Shown here: piece by piece, positions 5,901 through 9,677 of the stretch
How the letters are laid out: each line of letters opens with the position of its first letter
Numbering within the stretch: the stretch's first letter is position 1
Assembly: GCA_036505795.1 (NCBI GenBank)
Contig: DASXSU010000038.1
Coordinates: forward strand, 1-9,677
Direction of reading: 5' to 3'
Source: NS-11 sp036505795
GTDB lineage: Bacteria > Nitrospirota > Nitrospiria > Nitrospirales > NS-4
DNA: 9,677 bases
Notes under the pieces: model-generated
What the model was told of the DNA's origin: nothing
Databases searched by the model: none
What the model saw: only the letters and a program-made list of their open reading frames with translations
Translations under genes and position numbers: made by a program

Positions 5901-7599
5901 CAGCCCGAAGTTGGGCGCCGAACTCTGGGCTTTCATTCCCCAGGATCTCCTCCCGCATCTCCAATGGCTGACGGACCCTCAATACGCGCATGTCTACTAT
6001 GTCGATCTTAAACCCAAGGTTACCGACGTCCGGATCTTCACCAATGATGCCGACCATCCGGGAGGCTGGGGCACCATCCTCATCGGCGGGTTCCGAATGG
6101 GCGGCAGCTGTGGTAGCTGCCTGTCAGAGGGCCTGCCCTTCACGGTCGCGGCTGACTTCACGGGAAGCGGCGCGCCCCAATACCGCGCCTTTCTCTCCTC
6201 ATATTTTGTCCTGGACATCACAAATCCGGAAAAGGACCCGGTGCTCCTTTGGACGTTCCGTGACAGTAACCTGGGACTCACAACCTCCGCGCCGGCCGTG
6301 GTACGGGTCAACCCCGCGCTCGACGCCAAGACCTCCAGCACCAATGAGAAGTGGTTCGTGGTGTTGGGGACCGGTCCCACCGGTTATCAGGGAGTATCGA
6401 GCCAGTCGGCAAAGTTCTTTGTGATCGATCTGAAGCTCGGCCCAGTCTACAGCGCGGTCAATCAGACGTCAGGCACACTCAATGGGCACTTCTGTTCCAT
6501 AACCCAGCCGTGCATCTTCGCCGGCGGTCAAATTTTTGATACCGGCCAGCAATTTGCATTCATGGGCGATGTGGCCACTCTCGATCTAGACTTGGATTAT
6601 AAGGTGGATGTCATCTATGCCGGGACGGTGATCTGCAACGGCGCCGTTTCCAGCATGAATTGCAACGGGTCCGCGCCCACATGGAAGGGCGTCATGTATC
6701 GCTTGACGACGAACGGCGGCAACACTGATCCGTTGACGTGGGGAGGGGCCGGCTATCCGAACCTTGTGCCCACCCCGCTGGTCAGCACGTTTGCCTATAC
6801 GTCGCTGCAGCCGACGACCTGCTCCAATGCCTCGCCATGTAAAGTCGGTCCCATCACCTCGGCGCCGGGCATGACGACCGATACCCATAATAATCTGTGG
6901 ATCTTTTTTGGGACCGGTCGATTTTATTCGACACTCGATGGGAACAACAGCGACATCCAGCATCTTTTCGGCGTGAAGGATTCCTTTATGACGCTGGGCT
7001 CTCCCGTCCAGACAACTGAACGCAGCAACCTTTATAATGTCTCGAGCGTGGCGATCTGCACGAGTTGCGGGTCGTCCCCCAACGTCATCAGTTACAACGG
7101 TGGTACGAGTTATACAGCGGGCTTCGAGACGGGAGCGAACAACCTCGTCGGGAATATTCAGAGCGCTGACGGTTGGTTTATGGCATTGCCTACCGCCGGT
7201 GAGCGAAACCTCAGCGCCGCAACCATTCTTGGGGGCTCCGTGTACGTTACGACCTTTGTCCCCTCGGCGGATATTTGCGTGGGATCCGGGACCGGGTACC
7301 TGTACGGCCTGTACTACTTGACCGGGACGTCGAATACATCGTCGGCTCTGGGCATTACGACGGGACCCACCTATGCTACCGCGAACCGCTCGATCACTCT
7401 CGGGGGCGGGCTTCCCTCCAATCTGGCGGTGCAACTCGGAGGTCAGGGAACAGGCGGAGGTGGAACGACCAGCAGCACCGGATGTGTCGGCCGAGCAACC
7501 GGCTTCGTCCAAACCAGCAGCGGGGTTCTCCAGCAAGTATGTAGTCCAGCGTCCCTCGGGCAACTCTGGAGCCGTATGCTTACCTGGCGAGACCTGTAA
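2947..7599 (+). CDS. pilY1: PilY1-family type IV pilus tip/adhesin protein
   Basis: A 1550-residue exported protein, longer than the about 1160 residues of Pseudomonas PilY1. ATG 2947 is chosen because AGGAG (2937-2941) lies 5 nt upstream; ATG 2944 is too close. Residues 1 to about 32 form a Sec signal peptide. A von Willebrand A-like region follows (NILFIVDLSEAM at 52-63; FLNWVAMRKSD near 146; CCKSFVLMISSG at 449-460), interrupted at about 235-298 by a small beta-rich insertion. Asp-rich calcium-type loops lie at 547, 581, 714-735 and 781. The C-terminal PilY1 beta-propeller starts near LGDIISSTPVVVG (880). It contains the DLDLDYKVD loop (D1213, D1215, D1217, D1221), equivalent to the calcium site that controls pilus extension and retraction in Pseudomonas. 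The protein ends SRMLTWRDL. Role: pilus tip adhesion and pilus assembly. No other pil gene lies in the window. Confidence 0.93.
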   Translation: MVQNLTIRRLWLALFIIAMSVATSPSISSGQSNANYSAVPPFLGAAVPPNILFIVDLSEAMLPAAYGSYPLSYDTAGIGATYASNYNGTGFTVTDPTDSFSASKTYFGMFDSLGCYTATSSQFAARTSKTLVTDSCANTQWDGNFLNWVAMRKSDLAKKVLIGGRTVSASNTDGTANSLLGEPKTGQGGSTNTCNSTSKSCYRYVKFVPSVLLVGRVPSSLAADTASFSAGSEARGLISTLSTAVTGVGTRFTTQFQAGDSFKAGGLTRTVQSVTDDTHLVLTSAFASNLAAGTVYYGPGRYFGSGEGNLYANDDAAADPFCSGCTYPIQVDLTAESTAYRQAQSMGLLQNMSTANKRVAVMFTNSNNGVAATLFRPFDGNFNASAITNIRNQPLSSYAALAEGTYEALCYYRNSQGPCFNNSPADFAASVGAQGDPFFFTSMNQFVSCCKSFVLMISSGIPSNDANNTPNPSPFGSLFTGTDTIGLTSTRLDDVALYGQTHDMRDQPPPGGLSGIQNVTFYAVNAMGGAAGAAVLASAAKFGGFVDRDGDGLPNATGQSCTYPAASSLGSGTSTSSPEWDIDQDCVPDTYFDGSDGTELEAQINSAIVSILKRAASGTSVSVLASSTTGEGAVYQAYFFPAIAKVVGGSESTVTWTGYLQGLFVDKYGNLREDYSGPGCTGAPDGKLVLKHDCIIKIRLDPNTNLVWVDRYKDDNGDGMADDVNGDGVIDSRDQFGLSVALRELQPIWEAGARLALTDPGDICPANTGGVTCRRILTWVDINNDGLVGPNEQTEFTANTAADIAKLCPYLGNMKTSDGLGQNPSAASCSSAVAADQTASRNAATNIINFIRGRQVANLRDRQLALKDDTGAQTIQVWKLGDIISSTPVVVGTPKERYDIIYGDTTYSAFVQRYKDRRQVSYVGANDGMLHAFNAGFYTVGDDTSTVGVLEQVRFTTTPKQPGTSTNCGSLPCDASVATYAYRSNSPKLGAELWAFIPQDLLPHLQWLTDPQYAHVYYVDLKPKVTDVRIFTNDADHPGGWGTILIGGFRMGGSCGSCLSEGLPFTVAADFTGSGAPQYRAFLSSYFVLDITNPEKDPVLLWTFRDSNLGLTTSAPAVVRVNPALDAKTSSTNEKWFVVLGTGPTGYQGVSSQSAKFFVIDLKLGPVYSAVNQTSGTLNGHFCSITQPCIFAGGQIFDTGQQFAFMGDVATLDLDLDYKVDVIYAGTVICNGAVSSMNCNGSAPTWKGVMYRLTTNGGNTDPLTWGGAGYPNLVPTPLVSTFAYTSLQPTTCSNASPCKVGPITSAPGMTTDTHNNLWIFFGTGRFYSTLDGNNSDIQHLFGVKDSFMTLGSPVQTTERSNLYNVSSVAICTSCGSSPNVISYNGGTSYTAGFETGANNLVGNIQSADGWFMALPTAGERNLSAATILGGSVYVTTFVPSADICVGSGTGYLYGLYYLTGTSNTSSALGITTGPTYATANRSITLGGGLPSNLAVQLGGQGTGGGGTTSSTGCVGRATGFVQTSSGVLQQVCSPASLGQLWSRMLTWRDL

Positions 7600-7780
7600 G
7601 TAATGTATTGGAATCGGATCCGAGCGTCTTTTTGGCGGGCGGCCGGCATATAGCCAGCCGCCCTAAGTCGCACCTGGGAAGAATCCGCGGATTAAATTGA
7701 CCAGGCGCGCCTACCAACTCTCTAACAAATCCGTCGGCATGGTGAAATCCTACCTGAGCAGTATAGGTACTCCCTAAGAG
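7600..7780. other. Convergent intergenic region between pilY1 and the cytochrome gene
   Basis: No reading frame with a credible start was seen. Besides the GC hairpin at 7637-7663 it holds a 5-bp inverted repeat, TACCT (7751-7755) with AGGTA (7765-7769), and CTCTAAC (7720-7726) complementary to GTTAGAG (7780-7786) at the cytochrome stop. Both are weak. Confidence 0.5.
7637..7663. terminator. Strong GC hairpin between convergent genes
   Basis: GGGCGGC (7637-7643) pairs with GCCGCCC (7657-7663). After one C/A mismatch, GGC (7645-7647) pairs with GCC (7653-7655) around an ATATA loop. It starts 38 nt after the pilY1 stop, as expected for a transcript end or 3' stabiliser. No T tract follows on either strand, so it is not a classic Rho-independent terminator. 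Confidence 0.4.
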
Positions 7781-9244
7781 TTAGAGCGCTCGCATGAAGG
7801 CGACGAGGGCCGCCTTCTCCTCACGACTCAACTTTAACTCAGATACGACATTAAAGAATTCCACGGTGTCTTCCAGCGTCAGCAACCGCCCATCATGCAG
7901 ATATGGCGGCGAGTCTTTGATCCCTCGAAGCACGAAGGTCTTGATGGGACCATCGCCCTGTGCGCCGAACCGCTCCAGCTGAAGGTCATGCATCTGATGG
8001 TCGGTATACGCGGGCGGTTGATGACAGCCGGCACACCGGGCCTTGCCGAAAAACAGCTCCTCGCCTTGGACTTCCTGGGGGGTCGCCTTCTTTCGGTTCA
8101 GCCTGCCGGTCATGGAATCAAGTTTGGGAGCCGGTGGAAAGTCGATCATGTTTTCCATCTGGGCCATATGGGCCACCTGCAGCCGGTCAATCATATTCAC
8201 GCCCTTCTTGATCGCGCGAATTGGATCACCATTAAAATAGGCGGTGCGCTGCTCGAATTCCGTGAAGTCCTCAACGGAGCGAAGGCTTCGCTTCGATCCA
8301 TGGATCTGTTGATTGAACATCCCGCGCAGGCTGACGGTATCGAGGCGAAGCCGATCTTTTTGGGGCCGGGTATCCGGATTCAAATGGAATTGCCCCGTGG
8401 TATGGAAGTTCACATGGCAATCCAGACAGGTGACGCCCAGACTCGGATGGACCGTTTTTCGATCATGGGTCGCGTTGAACTCTTCTTGCGGGAACTGGGT
8501 GACGAGGAGGCGAAGGCCGTCCAGTTGCACCGGCGTGACGAGACCCCGGAAAAGCCGGTCGAAATTTTCAGCGTGTAAGACTTCGCCTTGCGAGACATCA
8601 CCGAGTTCGGGATGCGTCGTCAAGAAGATGGGCGGTGGAAATTCCGGAAGAAAGCAGTCCGGAAGATCAAAGTCCACATCGAACCGTTCCAGGCGAGGGA
8701 ACAGCTTGAGCTGAACCTGCGGAAAGACCATTCCTCCCACGTCATGTTTGACATGCGGCAGACGGTCAAACCCTGCCGGAAAGGCCTTCTTGCTCTTGAT
8801 CTCGTCCGCATCCATTTGGCCGAGCGCTTCCCAGTTCACGCCGCCCTTCAGCTTGACCGTCGGGCCGATGGGCTGCGGTTTTCCCTTCGTCATCGTCACG
8901 CCGGAGGCCGTTTTGCAGTCCATCGCGTAGCGATCTTGAAGGAGCAGTTTCTGACGCGTCATCACTTTCGGCTTGTCCGCGATGTCTTTTTCCATAACCT
9001 TTCGGGCTGTCTCTTGAGGGTCCTGCCCGGGCGGCGCACCGAAGACATCATAGGAGAAGTCTACGCCGTCAAACCCCTTCTTTTTCGTTTCGGAGATGGC
9101 CGGATCACCTTTGTCTTTGGTTCGGCCCTTTTCCTGCTCGCCGTCCTGAGCGAACCCCTTGATGCCGGGCTGAATGAACCAATATAAAATGATCGCCGCG
9201 AGAGCCACAAAGAAGATGATCGTCAGCTGCTTCTTACGCCTCAT
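7781..9244 (-). CDS. Membrane-anchored dihaem cytochrome c, cytochrome c peroxidase (CcpA/MauG)-like
   Basis: 487 residues with two haem-binding CxxCH motifs: CLDCH (C273, C276, H277) and CAGCH (C404, C407, H408). The 131-residue spacing is similar to bacterial dihaem cytochrome c peroxidases. The C-terminal signature YLHDGRLLTLEDTVEFFN is typical of that superfamily. The N-terminus (MRRKK, then a hydrophobic stretch at about 7-24) is a signal anchor, placing the rest in the periplasm; a charged Lys/Glu/Asp-rich linker follows. ATG 9244 is preferred: GGAGAGG ends 6 nt upstream, and the alternative GTG at 9259 would place this site inside the gene. About 270 residues without a recognised domain precede the first haem, longer than in typical CcpA. 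It may reduce peroxide, oxidise a protein partner like MauG, or act in respiratory electron transfer; the substrate is unknown. Confidence 0.85.
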   Translation of the reverse strand: MRRKKQLTIIFFVALAAIILYWFIQPGIKGFAQDGEQEKGRTKDKGDPAISETKKKGFDGVDFSYDVFGAPPGQDPQETARKVMEKDIADKPKVMTRQKLLLQDRYAMDCKTASGVTMTKGKPQPIGPTVKLKGGVNWEALGQMDADEIKSKKAFPAGFDRLPHVKHDVGGMVFPQVQLKLFPRLERFDVDFDLPDCFLPEFPPPIFLTTHPELGDVSQGEVLHAENFDRLFRGLVTPVQLDGLRLLVTQFPQEEFNATHDRKTVHPSLGVTCLDCHVNFHTTGQFHLNPDTRPQKDRLRLDTVSLRGMFNQQIHGSKRSLRSVEDFTEFEQRTAYFNGDPIRAIKKGVNMIDRLQVAHMAQMENMIDFPPAPKLDSMTGRLNRKKATPQEVQGEELFFGKARCAGCHQPPAYTDHQMHDLQLERFGAQGDGPIKTFVLRGIKDSPPYLHDGRLLTLEDTVEFFNVVSELKLSREEKAALVAFMRAL

Positions 9245-9431
9245 GTCAGACCTCTCCACAATTTTGGTGTTAGAGCACGATCGGACTTATTTGTAAAACT
9301 CTGGGCCTGCGCAAAACAGAGTGCGGAAGAAGGGGAAGATTACACGAAATAAGAAGCCATACTTTTCGACGTTCTGGGAAAGCCGGTTCGCTCCCTGTGC
9401 TTTGCCTCCCGGCATCTGCTATAAGTCCGAC
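9245..9431. other. Divergent intergenic region
   Basis: This should hold the minus-strand promoter of the cytochrome gene and the plus-strand promoter of the gene at 9432. A plus-strand TATAAG (9420-9425) lies only 7 nt before ATG 9432, which would imply a nearly leaderless transcript, but no good -35 accompanies it. No clear promoter was identified for the cytochrome. Confidence 0.35.
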
Positions 9432-9677
9432 ATGTCGGTGATCCGAGTTTCGGTCCATCTCATCGCGACAATGGCGCTCTCCGCAACCTGTACGACGGTG
9501 ACTCAGGCGCCGGTGTCGGTGCAGGAAGATCCGAACCGAAGCCCCTCCCCTCACCCGCTCTTGCACCTGCCGGGGCTCGGAAAGAGCTGTCTGTGCCACC
9601 CGCCCCGAATGAGCTCTCCCTTGAGGAGCGACTCCTGGTACTGAAAAAGCTGCGCGATCAGGGATTGATTACCGACG
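9432..9677 (+). pseudogene. Probable SHOCT-domain lipoprotein gene, apparently frameshifted and cut by the window end
   Basis: The frame starting at ATG 9432 begins MSVIRVSVHLIATMALSATC, resembling a lipoprotein-type signal sequence with C20 as the candidate lipidated residue; the lipobox LSATC is imperfect. This frame ends at TGA 9642-9644. A different frame (codons from 9614) encodes LSLEERLLVLKKLRDQGLITD, a convincing SHOCT-type C-terminal helix pair, and stays open to the window end. That frame has a stop at 9422-9424 and no ATG after it. One base missing, most simply in the C-rich stretch 9541-9555, would join the two into a small secreted protein with a proline/alanine-rich linker. It may be a real pseudogene, a programmed shift or a sequence error. 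No clear Shine-Dalgarno precedes 9432. Confidence 0.5.

Noticed and set aside
3910..7068. CxxC motifs in PilY1 (CSGC, CGSC, CTSC) as haem or zinc sites
   Set aside because: None is followed by histidine, so they are not c-type haem sites. In an exported protein, disulfides are the simpler explanation.
6586..7563. 325-codon open frame on the minus strand inside pilY1
   Set aside because: Its translation is Arg/Gly/Ala-rich low-complexity with no family resemblance, and the plus strand there is clearly the PilY1 propeller. It is a shadow of a GC-rich gene, as are the other minus-strand frames in 3291-6380.
7895..9187. Two plus-strand open frames (227 and 199 codons) opposite the cytochrome gene
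   Set aside because: They lie antisense to a gene with clear CxxCH motifs and show no recognisable domain.
9245..9259. GTG 9259 as the cytochrome start
   Set aside because: GGAGAGG just downstream is a good ribosome site for ATG 9244, and the signal anchor reads naturally from there.
9321..9431. GTG 9321 as the start of the frame ending at 9644
   Set aside because: It has no ribosome site and gives a basic N-terminus without family resemblance; the signal-like sequence begins at ATG 9432.

Overview
The window looks like chromosomal DNA of a moderately GC-rich Gram-negative bacterium. It carries a large type IV pilus tip protein of the PilY1 family, a membrane-anchored dihaem cytochrome of the CcpA/MauG type, and a DnaE polymerase paired with a UdgX-type uracil-DNA-binding protein. 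This mix, with a sigma-54 promoter and a c-di-GMP riboswitch, suggests Nitrospirota (Nitrospira-like) or a deltaproteobacterial relative. That placement is an inference from gene content, not a database match.

Layout. (1) 1-2095, + strand: the 3' part of a DnaE-type DNA polymerase gene overlaps a udgX gene by 20 nt, forming a DNA damage/repair pair that ends in a short hairpin with a T tract (2138-2156). (2) 2157-2332: a likely stand-alone 28-residue hydrophobic peptide gene with a perfect Shine-Dalgarno sequence. (3) 2333-2692: about 360 nt without a confident gene but dense in regulatory signals: an imperfect direct repeat, a consensus sigma-54 promoter (2532-2547) and a class I c-di-GMP (GEMM-I) riboswitch (2572-2655). 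(4) 2693-7599: a 63-codon gene for a small secreted basic peptide, then pilY1 (1550 codons), both downstream of the riboswitch. (5) 7600-7780: a convergent intergenic gap with a strong GC hairpin. (6) 7781-9244, - strand: a dihaem cytochrome c with a membrane anchor. (7) 9245-9677: a divergent gap, then the start of a probable small SHOCT-domain lipoprotein gene that appears frameshifted and runs off the window.

How it may work together. The most striking unit is 2532-7599. Sigma-54 RNA polymerase would start a transcript just before a c-di-GMP aptamer. The bases that form the aptamer's 5' closing stem can instead pair with the Shine-Dalgarno sequence of the 63-codon gene, so c-di-GMP is predicted to turn translation on. 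The output would be a small secreted peptide and the PilY1 adhesin, which fits the usual role of c-di-GMP in surface attachment. The polymerase-UdgX pair is functionally separate. The cytochrome is convergent with pilY1 and has its own upstream region.

No tRNA, rRNA, CRISPR array, insertion sequence or prophage gene was recognised.
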